Positions 47,159-59,186 of a stretch of DNA of 64,000 bases are shown here, one piece after another. The translations under genes and the position numbers were made by a program. The stretch comes from Peromyscus leucopus (lineage: Eukaryota > Chordata > Mammalia > Rodentia > Cricetidae): NCBI RefSeq assembly GCF_004664715.2, contig NC_051072.1, positions 43,879,642-43,943,641 of the forward strand. Reading direction: 5' to 3'. The notes under the pieces were generated by a model. The model saw nothing but the letters and a program-made list of their open reading frames with translations. It did no database searches and was not told the DNA's origin. The first letter of the stretch is position 1. Every line of letters starts with the position of its first letter.

Positions 47159-47684
47159 AATTAGCCACTCTTTTTTGTCTACATAGTTGGCTTCAGAAAA
47201 CTTTTTATCTTGAACTTAAGGAGTTTTTTGGGTTTTGTTTTTTTTTTTCCCCTTATTGCTTTAATGTTACATACGTAATTTGTAGTTTCTCCATCCAGAA
47301 TAGTAGAGTATCATGGAGATGTTGTCAAAATGGCTATTGAACTGTAAGAATTGTGGGTCACACCATCTGGAGAAGTACAAAGTATGCTCTGTAGAGGGAC
47401 CTGTGGGGACATTAGTCAACATCTGTTGAGACTGTGAATTGAACAGAAGCAACAAACTATAGCTGATAAGTTGAAAGCTGCATCTCCTCACGGAAAAGCT
47501 ATTCGTGTCCCCCAGTAATTCTCAGTAACCCTTAAAAGTCAATTGTATATTATAGTTCTTTCTTGGAATCATTAACAATGGGGAAGTGTGGGGAAGGGCT
47601 ACTTATCAGACAGAGTAAATCCACTATTTAGTAATGAGTAAAACCCAATTTAATATCTTTTGTTCAGAATCCATCCTTACAATA
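47159..47684. other. Unrecognised intronic sequence
   Basis: About 520 bp with a T-rich run near 47240. No named repeat. Confidence 0.45.
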
Positions 47685-47870
47685 GTACCAGGGAATTGAA
47701 CTCAGGGCCTTGTGCATGCAGGGCACTCTGTCATTGAGCTATATTCCCAACTCTTGACTTTTGAGACAAGGCCGCCCTATGTACCTGACAGGGCTGAACT
47801 TGAACTAGTTCATCTCCTGACTGAGCCTCCCAATTGTTGGGATTATAAGCATCTACAACCTCACCTTACT
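47685..47870 (-). repeat. Antisense B4 SINE (ID-like plus B1-like)
   Basis: GGAATTGAACTCAGGGCCTT, CATGCAGGGCACTCTGTCA (reversed ID-like head), then TTTTGAGACAAGGCCGCCC and TCCCAATTGTTGGGATTATA (reversed B1-like half). Confidence 0.75.
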
Positions 47871-48154
47871 TTCCCTATTTTTTAATAAATATAGTAATAT
47901 GACCTAAATCAATTTAAATATATTTTAGTATGATATTTTTTAGTAACCTCAATTAAGTATTGTTGTGACTATAAATTGTTACCCAAAAAAGCTGTTGCTT
48001 GAATTATAAACCCAACAAAATAATATGACCCTGAGTAAAAGCAGTAAAATTTTACATTTAGATAAAAGTGGGATATTAAAACATTTTTTACTTCTAGCAT
48101 GTTAAGGGACTATAAGTAAAAGAAAGGAAGTATGTAGGGAATTTTTCTTAAAAT

Positions 48155-48312
48155 GTTAGTGTTTGTGTGTGCACCAGGCCGGGAGTAAGCTTCTGGTGCC
48201 CTGATGCTGAAGCTCCATGTGCCTTTGTGCTGCCCAACATGGGTTCTGGGAACTGAGCTTGGGTCTTCTGGAAGAGCAGCAAGCACTTTCTACTGAGCCA
48301 TTTCTCCATAAT
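48155..48312 (-). repeat. Antisense B3-type SINE
   Basis: GGGTTCTGGGAACTGAGCTT, GGGTCTTCTGGAAGAGCAGC and CTACTGAGCCATTTCTCC. Confidence 0.8.
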
Positions 48313-48382
48313 TTTTAAAGTGCTAAGGATACAGTCCATTTCATAAATGATCACACTGTGCTATTGAAAATATCTGCAGTGA

Positions 48383-48553
48383 ATGCCAGGCATAGTGGCA
48401 AATGCCTTTAATCCCAGCACTCGAGAGGCAGAAGCAGGCGGATCTCTGTGAGTTCGAGGCCAGCCTGGTCTACAGAGTGAGTTCCAGGACCCCCAGGGCT
48501 ACACAGAGAAACCCTGTCTGGAAAAACCAAAAAAATAAGGAGGAGGAGGAGAA
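48383..48553 (+). repeat. B1 SINE
   Basis: GCCAGGCATAGTGGCAAATG, CAGCACTCGAGAGGCAGAAG, GAGTTCCAGGACCCCCAGGG and CTGTCTGGAAAAACC, with an A/GGA-rich tail. TCTGCAG-containing sequence on both sides (48371 and 48556 area) may be a worn target duplication. Confidence 0.9.
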
Positions 48554-48645
48554 ATGTCTGCAGGGAGTGTTCATCGGCAGTGAGGAAATGCACATACTAG
48601 TTCATGTGGAATACAGGCATTGGCCTGTTAGAAAACTTCATTTCA

Positions 48646-48985
48646 GGGCTGCAGAGATAGCTCAAGTGGTAAGAGCACTTGCTGTGAAAGCAAGAAGACT
48701 TGAGTTCAACTCCCCAGCACCCACACAAAAGCTAGACATGGCTGGGCATGCCTGTAACCCCAGCACTGAGGAGCAGAGGCGGGCTGGTCGCTAGAGCTGC
48801 ATCGGTGAGCAATAGTCTAGTCAGACCTGGCCTCAGAACTGAGGTAGGACAGAAAAATGTTTTGTGGGTAACGTGCTTGCTGAACAGAACAGCTCCTGCA
48901 AGTTGTCCACTGACCTCTACATATGCACCATGACACATGCACACTCACGCACAGGAAATAAATAAAAGTAATAAAAACAGTTTAA
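48646..48985 (+). repeat. B4 SINE
   Basis: GGCTGCAGAGATAGCTCAAG, AACTCCCCAGCACCCACAC, GGGCATGCCTGTAACCCCAG and a tail AGGAAATAAATAAAAG. It combines a tRNA-like head with a B1-like body. Confidence 0.82.
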
Positions 48986-49004
48986 GTAACTTGCTTTCTG
49001 GAAT

Positions 49005-49090
49005 TCCCAGTTTAGCACATTTAACTTCTTTGAGCCTCATTTTCTCCGTCTGTAAAATTAGCAGATGCTAGCAGATGCCTAAGGACTTTG
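49005..49090 (+). repeat. MIR core fragment
   Basis: TTTGAGCCTCATTTTCTCCG then TCTGTAAAATTAG is the classic MIR core (CTCAGTTTCCTCATCTGTAAAATG). GCTAGCAGATGC is doubled just after. Confidence 0.65.
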
Positions 49091-50284
49091 AACATTGATG
49101 GTTCATGTTGTGATTCTGGACTCAGTCCTCTGACACATAATTTAAAAGTCAAGATGAAGCTTTGACTATAATGCACATGTACAGAAGTCCTAAATCTGAG
49201 CTCCCACAGGCTACTGTTCTACAAATGCCTAATGGAAAATACAGCTGGAGATCAGTGAATATTTTTATACTTTATAGTCCAACTGGAGTCCAGTCTGAGA
49301 ATCTGGATGAATTTTGACTATTGTTCTCAGAAACTTGTTACCTGCATATTCTGAAATTAGCTGATAGAAAAGCACGGAGGCAAGCAGTCTGTGTTATTTA
49401 AGAACTAGTGTAAGCACCTACATACTATGAAGCAGTGAGAGTAAGTATAGAGGAAAAAATAGCAATTCCTTCTAAATAAGATGGGATTAAACTTGCTTAA
49501 TATCAGCATTCAGCTATTTCAGTGTTCAGATAGATTGCAATTAACCCCGAAATTCTTGAACCGCTTTGACTGAATTTTATGAAACTATAGAGGTGTATTG
49601 ACCACCAGATGGAGCCAGTATTGTTTCATTGTAGCATGAAAATACACTGGATGATGCTTCAAAGATGAAGAAGAAAAAACCCAGCCTGTGTATACAGTGA
49701 AATTGCCAAAGTGAAGTTTCACTCATAGCAAAGTAAACTTTTTTTATTATTATTATAATCTAACATGTCTTTTAGATAAGGTAAGGATTTATATTCTGGT
49801 CACATAATAAATATTATTTACCATAATTGTGAAAAACAATAGTAAATAATGTATTGCATTGTGCAGTCATTTAGGTATCACAGGACTTCCTGTTACAATC
49901 ATTGCGATAATAGATTTTCAAAAGAAAGAAAGGTCATTATGACTGGGATTAGGGAACTATGTCCTTTATCCCCAGAAGCTTCTTATGGGAGAAGGTAAAG
50001 ATGGTGAATGGTTACAACTCCTGCAGAGAGTCTACCCAGGACATTTGTTATCCATGGCTTTCTTCAGGGAGAACTGCTTCAAGTTCCCCATCAATTTGAC
50101 CATGGTTAGAAATCCCAAATTTCCTTACAAATCAATTTGATTAGTCAGCCACCTATTGAAAAAGTCTGTATATTCTGGAGCCCTAGAACCTTTAACAACC
50201 CTCAAAGACCTATTCCATCCAGTAGAAGTAAAGATGACTGCAGACATTGTTATAATTCAGTGCCTTAAAAAGATTATTTGTCCA
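49091..50284. other. Unrecognised intronic sequence
   Basis: About 1.2 kb, AT-rich, no family or exon. Confidence 0.5.
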
Positions 50285-50400
50285 TTTTGCGCCTATTTAT
50301 TGAGCACCTAATACAGTCCAAGGGCTAGGCAAGGCCAGGAACTGCTGTGAATTCACAACTGAAATTGCTCCAGACAAAAGCAGTCGCTCACCATACAGTC
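50285..50400. repeat. Ancient mammalian repeat fragment
   Basis: TTTATTGAGCACCTAATACAG then CCAAGGGCTAGGCAAGGCC echoes the TTATTGAGCACCTACTATGTGCCAGGCAC motif of an old mammalian repeat. Confidence 0.5.
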
Positions 50401-50567
50401 CCTTAGGAGTTACAGTATGTGTTCAGTGGTTGAGGAGCTGGGATTGTGGGGAGTCAAGGAAAGTCCGGAAGAGATTGTTTGGAGGTAGAAATCGTGGTTC
50501 TTGTACTCTTTCATTGTCCATTGAGCCGTATATTTGAAACTAGAGGGAAGTATGGGACCTCTTTTTT

Positions 50568-50757
50568 TAAATTAATTTATTTTTATTTTATGTGCATTGG
50601 TGTTTTGCCTGCATGTATGTCTGTGAGGGTGTTGGATTTCCTGGAACTGAAGTTACATGGACAGTTGTGAGCTACCATGTGGGTGCTGGGAACTGAACCT
50701 GGGTCATCTGGAAGAGCAGTCAGTGCTCTTAACCACTGAGCCATCTCTTCAGTCCCA
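50568..50757 (-). repeat. Antisense B3 SINE
   Basis: ATTTTTATTTTATGTGCATTGG, GAGCTACCATGTGGGTGCTG, GGGTCATCTGGAAGAGCAG and CCACTGAGCCATCTCTTCAG. Confidence 0.9.
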
Positions 50758-50849
50758 CAAGGCCTCTTTTCTATATTCAATTTCATTTACTAAAACATGG
50801 TTGTATTCTTGATTCCTTTGCATGTTCAATTATAACTTTCCTTTTCTTT

Positions 50850-50925
50850 TTTGTTTCTCTGTCTCTGTCTGTCTTGTCTGTCTTGCCTCCCTGCCTGCCT
50901 ACCCCCGCAACACACACACCCCTAA
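50850..50925 (+). repeat. (TCTG)n and (TGCC)n simple sequence
   Basis: CTGTCTCTGTCTGTCTTGTC followed by CTGCCTGCCTACC and ACACACACACC. Confidence 0.9.
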
Positions 50926-50947
50926 ACTAATTAAGAGCTTATTATTT

Positions 50948-51128
50948 TAGAGCCAGACATGAGTTTACACTCTACTCCCAGTTTAATATTTATGAGTTAC
51001 TTGATTAAATCTTTTGGTACCTTAATTTACCAATCAGCAAAATGGGATTAATAGCATGCCTTCCTTATAGGGTTGATGGTTATAAGAACATACTTCATTT
51101 ACTAGTATTTGGCACATAGTGAGTCTTT
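50948..51128 (+). repeat. MIR
   Basis: AGAGCCAGACATGAGTTTAC, TTATGAGTTACTTGATTAAA, ACCAATCAGCAAAATGGGATT, TCCTTATAGGGTTGATGG and TATTTGGCACATAGTGAG follow the full MIR consensus in direct orientation, the best-preserved MIR here. Confidence 0.82.
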
Positions 51129-52972
51129 ACTTTAAATATTTACTGTTGTGGTAGTTATTGTCAAGTGTGGCACACTTTTCCTGGATTTAAGTTCTAATAA
51201 ATTAAAATTTTGATGAAAAAATGTTTTGTCATTTCCAGACTGTATGATAAACTCATCGGCACATTAGTAGCAGTCTTTGCCGTTGGTCATCCAAATATAT
51301 TTACTATTATTATGACCACCTTTATTTACATACAAATTTTTATTTATTATGGAAATTTCACAAACTGTTTTTGAGGTGATGGATCCAGTAGCACTCAAAA
51401 CCATTTATAAGCAGGCTTTTGGCATACAGAAGCCTTTAAATACATGTTTGTTGGCGGCTTGTTAGTTGCATGTTTGCGGAATGCCTTGCTTGCTGTGTGC
51501 TCACTTGCTTGATGCGTGCTTGGTTTAATGAATAAATTTATTACTTCTTAGATGGGGCTGCTAGCTCCTTGAGTTCTGATCCCAGAGCCATAGAAGAATT
51601 AAACTCTTTACCTGTAGAATGAGGTTTGTGGGTAGATCCCATCAGTTCATTTGTTAGAAATTCAGGTGGAACGGAGATAAAAACGACTGACTAGCTTGTA
51701 GAGGGAAGGTTATGGCAGGCAGGAACACAGGTGTTTGTACTCTTACAAGCTGTAGCGACTGCCTCACATGGAACACTAGCTAAGTAACTTTATTTACTTA
51801 GCACTTAGTTGCCTCATCCGTAAGCAAAGAGCTTAGATTTAGAAGGTTCTCGGCTTACCATATGGCTCTGGTCCTCCAGTTGGGAGGGTGTGGTCCTGGT
51901 GTTACTGGGACTCATCTCTCAAGCCCCTTCAAGATCTGACCTGTCTTGGTGTCAGAGAGAGCTAATAGTTTCACATTTTTTCCTAATGCTCTAACAAGAA
52001 ATGTTTAAACCCTCTAGAATAGTGGTATTCTACACATGAAGCCAGTTTTGGTGCTTACATTATAATAAGTAGCTGGATTTCTTAATATTTTCACATATTT
52101 TATGTTTGTTTACCCTTCACATCCCTTTCCAAACATCTCTTTGAGTATTAGGCACATGAAGTGTTCTGAACTTGAAGTTTTAATTGAAAAACCTCAAGAA
52201 TACTGTAGGTCTCTATTATTTTGTAGACCTGGGCTAAGCCTGTATCACCAGATCTTATTGTGGGATCCTATGTTGTTGTTGTTGTTTTTCTCATTTGTAA
52301 AATAAATTTTGGACACTTCTTTCATGGCTATCAAGAGTATCTCAACTTGTTGCCTAACATGCAGCAGGTCTTTTATAAATGTTCTCTCTTTCTGCCCTAA
52401 ATTCCTATTTATAATATACTCCATAAAAATTTTGGTTGATGATAAGTAGTCATATTGTATTACTGCATCATAGTCCAATTTAATTGAGATTTATAAGAAG
52501 CTTAATAAAACATAGACCACTCTGAAACTAAATGTTTTTTAATTTCTTGCATACTTTATTGTCCAGTTTTATACTACTAGAAACATCCAGTTGCGTATTC
52601 AGTTTTTGTTTGTTCAGAATGACTCAAACGTAGGCAGAACAAAGGCACTACTTCCTGGTCTGGCAGCTCTCACCAACTCTGTTCTACAGATGTATGGAAG
52701 TGCTAGATAAACTATGGTCCAACTCCACTTTATTATTTAGGCAATTGTGCATGCTTATGAGGAGGGTGGGGGAAGAGAGAGACAGAAAGAAGGGTAGTCC
52801 TAGATCCTAGAAACAGAGGGAATGTCCAGTGAGCAAGCTGCTGCTAGACTGTGCTTGCCCAGAGGGCACTGGACCCAGGTGTATGCTCTCATAGCTCATT
52901 CTAATAGCCAGAGTTGAAGTCTTAATCTCAGAGTTGAACAGAGTATGCAGTCTTAAGTTGGAAAGATCCAGG
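51129..52972. other. Unrecognised intronic sequence
   Basis: About 1.8 kb. 51745-51850 has a weak MIR-like stretch (AGTTGCCTCATCCGTAAGCAA). 51460-51530 has a loose TGCTTGCTGTGTGCTCACTTG-type repetition. Otherwise nothing. Confidence 0.45.

Positions 52973-53004
<32 letters not shown>
52973..53004 (+). repeat. A32 homopolymer
   Basis: Thirty-two consecutive A. No SINE or L1 precedes it that I can recognise. Confidence 0.97.
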
Positions 53005-53006
<2 letters not shown>

Positions 53007-54189
53007 CGACATTTTTCAGGACTATGAAAGGAAGGAAAAAGAAAGTTTCTCGTTAAAGCAAAAACAAGACTCTAAGCCTCCAGTAGACATGCTTATAAAG
53101 TCTGGCCACCTGTATGGTATAGGAATGTTAAATCAAAATGTCAAAAGATAGCCTTGGGCCAATAGAATGCCTTGATTGTCTTGGAGAAACAAATGCAAAG
53201 GAACCTTTACACAATAAATGTGACAAAATTTCCTGTGGAGTATGATGAAAATACATACGTGTCTGAAATAAACTAATCTTAGAAACATGAGAAATAACTT
53301 CTGTAGGCAAAGCCAGAAGGCATAGCAAAAGGACCCCAAGAGTCTAAAAGAAATAAGTATGTTTTAATAGCTGGAGAGGCTGTTTAAGAATAAAAACCAG
53401 AATAGATGAATATAGTTATGAAAAAGGTAAATGAATTTGAAAAAGAGCCAAATATAACTTCTATAAATTAATAAAAATCATATAGCTTTTAAAGTCAGTA
53501 TCTGAGTAGGCGATTCAAAACTGATTAGACACAACTAAACAGAATTGATAAGTTGAAATTCAGAACTAAGAAAATTAATCTGCTTACTGATGAGAACTGA
53601 AAACATGGAAAATAAGTGTTCCGTGACTATATGAGTATTCATAGTATATCATACTTTATCTTAATATGGACACAGCATGCATACACACTGTTCGGAAGTG
53701 AACGAGTTAACAGCATTTGTATAGAAGATTCATTTACCTTTAGCTGAATTGCCCTTGTCAAAGTGTTTGAGCTACAGTTTCCATTCAGTTCAGATGGAAC
53801 CTGACTAGGCTTCATCCTGGTGTCACAGACCCTTCCCAGTGAAGCATCCGTGGACCCCGCAGCCATCTCAGGCCCTTCATCTTTTTGACTAGAAATGAAA
53901 GCAGAAGGAAAAGACATCCTTAAGGCAAGTGATGTTAAGATAGATAGATTAATTAATCAGTTTTAAAAACCACCTCACTTCACTAAACAAAGAGCTAGAA
54001 TGGCCAGAGAATATGTCTTGAAGGCAATATGCCTACCTAGACTTGTCCAGCTTTAATGGCTTTAGAATTACTAATTTGTAGAAAAGAAAATTATATATGA
54101 TGAATTTGATTAGGTCATTCTATTTTGCCTAGTATGTTTCCCACATAAAAAATTAGTGGCCAGATTATCTTAATTCTTTTTTTAAAAAA
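53005..54189. other. Unrecognised intronic sequence
   Basis: About 1.2 kb, no family or exon. Confidence 0.5.
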
Positions 54190-54370
54190 GAATTTATTTT
54201 TATTTTATGAGTCCGCATGTATGTATGTGTGCCATGTGAATGCCTAGTATCTGTGGAGGCCAGAAGAGAGTATCATGTCATCCGGAACTGGAGTAACAGA
54301 TGGTGTAAGCAACTGTATTGGTGTGGGAGCCTAACCTGGGTCCTCTGGAAGAGCAGCAACGACTCTCAAA
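54190..54370 (-). repeat. Antisense B3 SINE, diverged
   Basis: AGAATTTATTTTTATTTTATG, GGAACTGGAGTAACAGATGG and GGGTCCTCTGGAAGAGCAGC. Confidence 0.82.
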
Positions 54371-54544
54371 TGCTATTATATTGTATTGGTTCTTGATCCA
54401 AAACTGACTTTCATTTTTAAACGCTTCTTTGCCAAACAGGTAAAAGAAGTTATGCAATAAATCTTTTCTACCTTTAATTTCTATGAACAGAGTCAACCAA
54501 ATCTTGTCATTATTTCTTGTGGTTGTAAGAGATGGAATTCATTA

Positions 54545-54748
54545 GTAAACTTACATTTCTTTTTTTTTTTTTTTTTCTTCTTTTGGTTTTTTCGAAACAG
54601 AGTTTCTCTGTGTAGCTTTGCACCTTTCCTGGAGCTCACTTGGTAGCCCAGGCTGGCCTCGAACTCACAGAGATCCGCCTGCCTCTGCCTCCCGAGTGCT
54701 GGGACTAAAGGCGTGTGCCACTAACGCCCGGCGTAAACTTACATTTCT
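54545..54748 (-). repeat. Young antisense cricetid-type B1 with 16-bp target duplication
   Basis: GTAAACTTACATTTCT at 54545-54560 and 54733-54748 flanks a reversed B1 at 54561-54732 with poly(T), TGTGTAGCTTTGCACCTTTC (reverse of the cricetid GGCGCAAAGCTACAC segment) and CTAACGCCCGGC. Confidence 0.96.
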
Positions 54749-55056
54749 AAGAAGAGACTTATTTACTGTGAAACAGTTGCAAATTTGCTTTTGTAAGCAA
54801 ACAGGAAAATTGCTTTTGTAAGAATTAAAGATTTTGAATATTACTTTAGGTAGATATATAGGTAATTTTCAGCTATAACTGAAATGATTTTTTACAAACT
54901 TTCGTTTAGAAAATCTTTTAAATTTTTAGAAGAAAATACCAGTTCCATAAGATACATTCTTTCTCTTTTATCCCATCAATGTATCTTAGTAAATAACATT
55001 TAATCGTATATTGTATTTTAGTTACTTGGAGGTGAATCAAAACAACTAATCCATTT

Positions 55057-55271
55057 CTGGAGAGATTGTTCAGTGGTTAAGATCACTAGCTGCTCTTCCA
55101 AAGGACCTGTGATCAATTCCTAGCACACCCACATGGCTGCTCAAAACTGTAATTCTAGTTCCAGAGGATCTGATGCCCTCCATGGGTGTGAGGCACATGG
55201 TGGTACACAGATATACATGCAGGCAAAATGTTCATACACATAAAAGTAAAAATAATAATAAACAAATTTTA
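55057..55271 (+). repeat. B3 SINE
   Basis: CTGGAGAGATTGTTCAGTGG, GCTGCTCTTCCAAAGGACC, CCCACATGGCTGCTCAAAAC and a tail AAAGTAAAAATAATAATAAAC. Confidence 0.9.
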
Positions 55272-55570
55272 ACCCTACATGCAGGCATACAAACACAAAG
55301 CAGCACCAATTTCCCTTCATAAGTACTGTGAAGCGCATCTGTCTTTATTTTATAACTGTGTGAGAAAATTATCACAGGATAAGATCAGACTGAGCCAGAG
55401 TGCAGCACATTTCACTACTAAAATTGTCTGTTCTGGAAATAAGCAGATTAGCAAGACCACCCTTAAAACAATCTGCAGGGCCCAGCCGTCTGTCTTGCCC
55501 TATCCCCAAACTCAAGCAATGCATCTGTGTTCTCATTTCTTACCAGTCTACTGTAAATAGAAGCAATGGG

Positions 55571-56177
55571 GCACTTTCTTACCTCTTTTTTTCTATTAGA
55601 AATGATTTATTAGAATCTGTTTTCATTTAATTAAAGATTTCTCTTATAACTAAATAGACCTTTCCCCCTTTTTTTATTAAGAAGACAATTTATTCATTTT
55701 ACATACCAAAGATCCCCCTCTTCCCTCTCCTGCCCCTCCAACCTCCCCATTCCCAACCCACCCCCCATTCCCTCCTACAAGACAGGAAGGCCTCTCATGG
55801 GGAGGTACCTTTAGTAGAGGCAGGTCCAAGCCCCTCCCCCTGCCTCAAGGCTGTTCGAGGTATCCCATCATAGAATCCCAAAGAGCCTGTTCATGCACCA
55901 AGGATGGATTCTGATCCTACTACCAGGGGCCCCCTTAAGCAGATCATGCTACACAACTGTCTCGATATTCAGAGGGCCTACTCCAGTCCCATGCAGGCTC
56001 TACAGCCGTTGGTCTAAAGTTCATGAGTTCCCACTGGTTTGGTTTGGTTGTCTCTGTAGTTTGCCCCATCATAATCTTGATGCCCTTGCTCATAGAATCC
56101 CTCTTCTCTCTCTTTGACTGGTTTCCTGGAGCTCAGCCTGGTGTTTGGCTGTGGATCTCTGGCATTTTCTTACCTCT
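55571..56177 (-). mobile_element. 5'-truncated LINE-1 with target duplication and apparent 3' transduction
   Basis: GCACTTTCTTACCTCT (55571-55586) and GCATTTTCTTACCTCT (56162-56177) form a 16-bp duplication with one mismatch. Inside, on the minus strand, an L1 3' UTR runs from 56161 to an A-run at 55669-55675 with AATAAA overlapping it (55673-55678). About 76 bp of non-L1 sequence follows, then a second AATAAA (TTTATT at 55606-55611) and a short A tail (55587-55592) at the duplication. This is the arrangement left by read-through of the first poly(A) signal. The L1 part shows CTCCTACAAGACAGGAAGGC and AGCAGATCATGCTACACAAC on the plus strand. Confidence 0.8.
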
Positions 56178-57892
56178 ATTGAGTATATTGAGCATATCAT
56201 TAAAAACACAAATTAAATTGGAATAAATCACCAATAAACACTAAGAACCTCCAGAATGCACTCAAGTAATCAAGCACAAAGGTAGTTACAGCTGAAAAAT
56301 GTAACTTCTGTGACACCGAAGAATCTGTGGGTCCTTCTAGAACATTCTAAGGGGTGGGGAGCATTAGGTTGCAGTCTGTGATTTACCTATTTAACCATAA
56401 GGTTCCAAGTATTCACATTCTTAGTTTTCATTACAAATTTCAGTCAGTTATATTAAAGTCAAAATGCTTTTACTTGTCACTAGAGAGTTAAAAGTCTCGT
56501 TTTTACAGTATCCCTCTTCGGAAGGCAAAGCTGTAGTCAAGGTAAGATTACAGTCCAGAACTGTGTTGGATGGCAGTTGCTTTAGCGATGGGGGATAGGT
56601 GGGGGATAGGTGGTAGTCTAGAATTCTGCGTAGTTTCAGTGTGCCTCTTGAGAACTGTTGACCTGGAGCTTTCCTGAGAATGGATGTAGTTACGGGGTGG
56701 GGGGAGGGGGTAAGTACAAGAAGTGCTAGAGACCACACTCAAACCCCCAAAGAGAGAGCGTGGAGATAACGATAGTTGTTATTTGATCTGGAATAATTTA
56801 AGTAATGATGGAAAGTCCCACAGTTTTATCCAACTTTTCCTTAACATTTTTTACATTACAATTGATTCTGCCACTTGTCAATTGGAGATAACAATTTCGG
56901 TCATTTTAATTTGACTTACCAGAGAGATTGCATTTAAGAGATTCTAAAATTCATGAGTGACTCACTCACTTTTTAGATGCTTGCCGTTAACACCACCAGT
57001 TACATTATACAACACTTTGGTGAAAGTAGGTATGAACATACTTTTAGGAAGGATGACTGAGTTTTACGATATTCGGATATTATCAGGGCAATGTGTTCAG
57101 TTATAGCTGTACTACGTACCTGTATTTTCATTATCATGACTAGGAAATATATAAAGATATAGTTGAATAAATATGGAGGGGATAAAGTGATTCATTAAAG
57201 TTACCTTTACTTTTCCCTGTAATTTAAAATGTGGAAATTGCAGAGAAAGAGTGAAACTGAACTATTTCCATATCTAAAAGCATACCTACTCAGGGATCCT
57301 TATCTCAGTCAGACTCTGGGTAGCTTTAGACTCCGCTCAAAGTAACGTGTGTTTCCCTCAATCAGAATAAATGGTTTTCATAATGACAGGAGTAGAGAGA
57401 AGGTACAGATCAGCCCCCCTCAAGCAAGAGTGAAAATATACCTGGAATGTTGATCAAAATCAGTAACAGAGTAAAAATTTCTTACTTTTAAGTATGAAAA
57501 AGAGCTGAAACTGTATACTTTAAAGAAAAACGTGGGGGAAAAGAACTTCTGTGATCTTGGAGTGAGTAAACAATTCGTAGATAGCTCACAAAAGGGAGAG
57601 AGAGAGTAGAAAAACACATTACACACAATACCAGAGTGGCTATATTTTATACCCCAAATGAATTTCACTGTATATAAAGTATCCCTCAATATAGCTCTTT
57701 AAAACTTTTGTCGTTACTGGACTCCAAGATGAAGTTAGTACTATTCTATAAATTATGTGAAGGCTTCTACTCTAGCCAGCACAGCTGTAGAATTTTCATG
57801 CTTTATTATATGCCTAAATTTATCTATCGCTGGCTTTTAAATTTTGATTTAGAAGGCTTCCTTGTTGCACAATTTAAAGACTATATTTACTG
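56178..57892. other. Unrecognised intronic sequence
   Basis: About 1.7 kb. GGGGGATAGGT is doubled at about 56589-56611. No family or exon. Confidence 0.5.
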
Positions 57893-58005
57893 AAGCTGGG
57901 CGCAGTAGCAAGCCTCTGTAATTGCAGCCCCTGGAGAGGCTGAAGCAGGAGGATCTTAACATTTGAGGGCAGCCTGGGCTACAGAGTAAGACCTTCCTTA
58001 TTTCA
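57893..58005 (+). repeat. Old B1-like (7SL-type) monomer
   Basis: AGCTGGGCGCAGTAGCAAGC, GCTGAAGCAGGAGGATCTTA and GCAGCCTGGGCTACAGAGTAA. Confidence 0.75.
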
Positions 58006-58200
58006 ATGTTTTTAAAGTCGACTTTGTAAACACTCCTTAAAAGTGAAATCAAGAGACTAACCCTTACTAACAGAGGTCATTCATAAAGGAATGCATGTTA
58101 GAATCATTAAAATAAGCGTGGTTGAATATTAACTTGACTTAGCTGTGGCAATCGTAGCTCAACACATCTATCAATATTCCCCTTTATTTTTAAGTTCTTC

Positions 58201-58223
58201 ACATACACACACACACACACACA
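58201..58223 (+). repeat. (AC)n microsatellite, short
   Basis: About 11 AC units. Confidence 0.9.
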
Positions 58224-58459
58224 AAAGGCTTTCACTGTCTTGTACCTGAAGATCTTAGGAGACCTGTCTTTTGTTTTTAACACTAGCTAGTTCTGAGGAC
58301 ATTTGTTAGCATTAGAATTTTACAAAATTCTGCCCTAAGAAAACAGCAGAATATGAATATAACTGACTGCCTAATATGACAGATCCAGAGCCACAATAGT
58401 TATGCTGCAGCCTGGGGATCAGACTGACCCACGGCCTGTTCATTTCCCTCCTCTTAAGT

Positions 58460-58640
58460 TTCATTTTTATTGACTTTGTTAGTTATCAGCATGTACCACT
58501 TGCCAAGCTCTGCTCTAAGCGATGGGAAAAGATGACTTTCCCTCAAGGATTTTAATGTCCCTTAGTGGGGAAAGAAGAGTAAACAATAAATTACCATAAA
58601 GTCTGGTAAGTGCTAAGAGGCAGTCTACAAGCTCAGAGGG
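58460..58640. repeat. Ancient mammalian repeat fragment
   Basis: CCAAGCTCTGCTCTAAGCGA, CCCTCAAGGATTTTAATGTCC and TCTGGTAAGTGCTAAGAGGC echo a common old mammalian repeat (CCCTCAAGGAGCTCACAGTC, GATAAGTGCTAAGA). Confidence 0.5.
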
Positions 58641-58925
58641 ACCTCCAGACCAGAATCAATGACTACAACCAGAAAGGGTGCTGGGACCAAGTGCCAGCCC
58701 GGCTGAGACCTACAGAATGAGCAGGAATTAGGCTGAAAATGTAATTGGGGAATGGAGATGGAATGTTCTTAGTATTCCTTAAAGAAAAAAAAAAAAAAAC
58801 AACAACAACAAAAGGTAAGGAGGGAGTCGAGACAGCAGGGTGAGTTTCTAGAGGAATGGAAAGCGAAGGAAAACACTTTGAGGTGGACAGGGCAAAGTGA
58901 GAGATGGGCCTAGGAAGGAGTGCAT

Positions 58926-59008
58926 CAGGGCCAGGGTGTGTGTAGCTCATCGGTAGAGCATGTGCTGAGCAAATTTGAAGCCCTTTACTTGAGCCCCAGC
59001 ACCATGGG
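58926..59008 (+). repeat. ID-like SINE fragment
   Basis: GGGTGTGTGTAGCTCATCGG, TAGAGCATGTGCTGAGCAAA and TGAGCCCCAGCACC form a tRNA-Ala-like head. Confidence 0.7.
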
Positions 59009-59186
59009 GGGTGGGGGGAGTGGGGCACGGGGTGTGAAAGCCTTGACTGCCTCATATAAGGATCTTAAAGGCACCAAGGTGCTAGATCCCAGGATGGTGC
59101 AAGCGCGGCTGTGAGGGGACAGTAAGGAGACTGAGAATTGAAACTGTAATTCCAGGGGAAATGTGAAAGGAATCTCTACCAATCTA

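Noticed and set aside
48402..48794. 130-codon open frame on the plus strand
   Set aside because: It is a translation through a B1 and part of a B4 SINE.
58926..59008. tRNA gene candidate
   Set aside because: The A-box-like TAGCTCATCGGTAGAGCATG belongs to an ID-type SINE. The sequence does not fold into a full cloverleaf.
58663..59055. 130-codon open frame on the minus strand
   Set aside because: It runs through an ID-like SINE and an A-rich run, has low-complexity VVVVFFFF, and matches no family. A shadow of repeat sequence.
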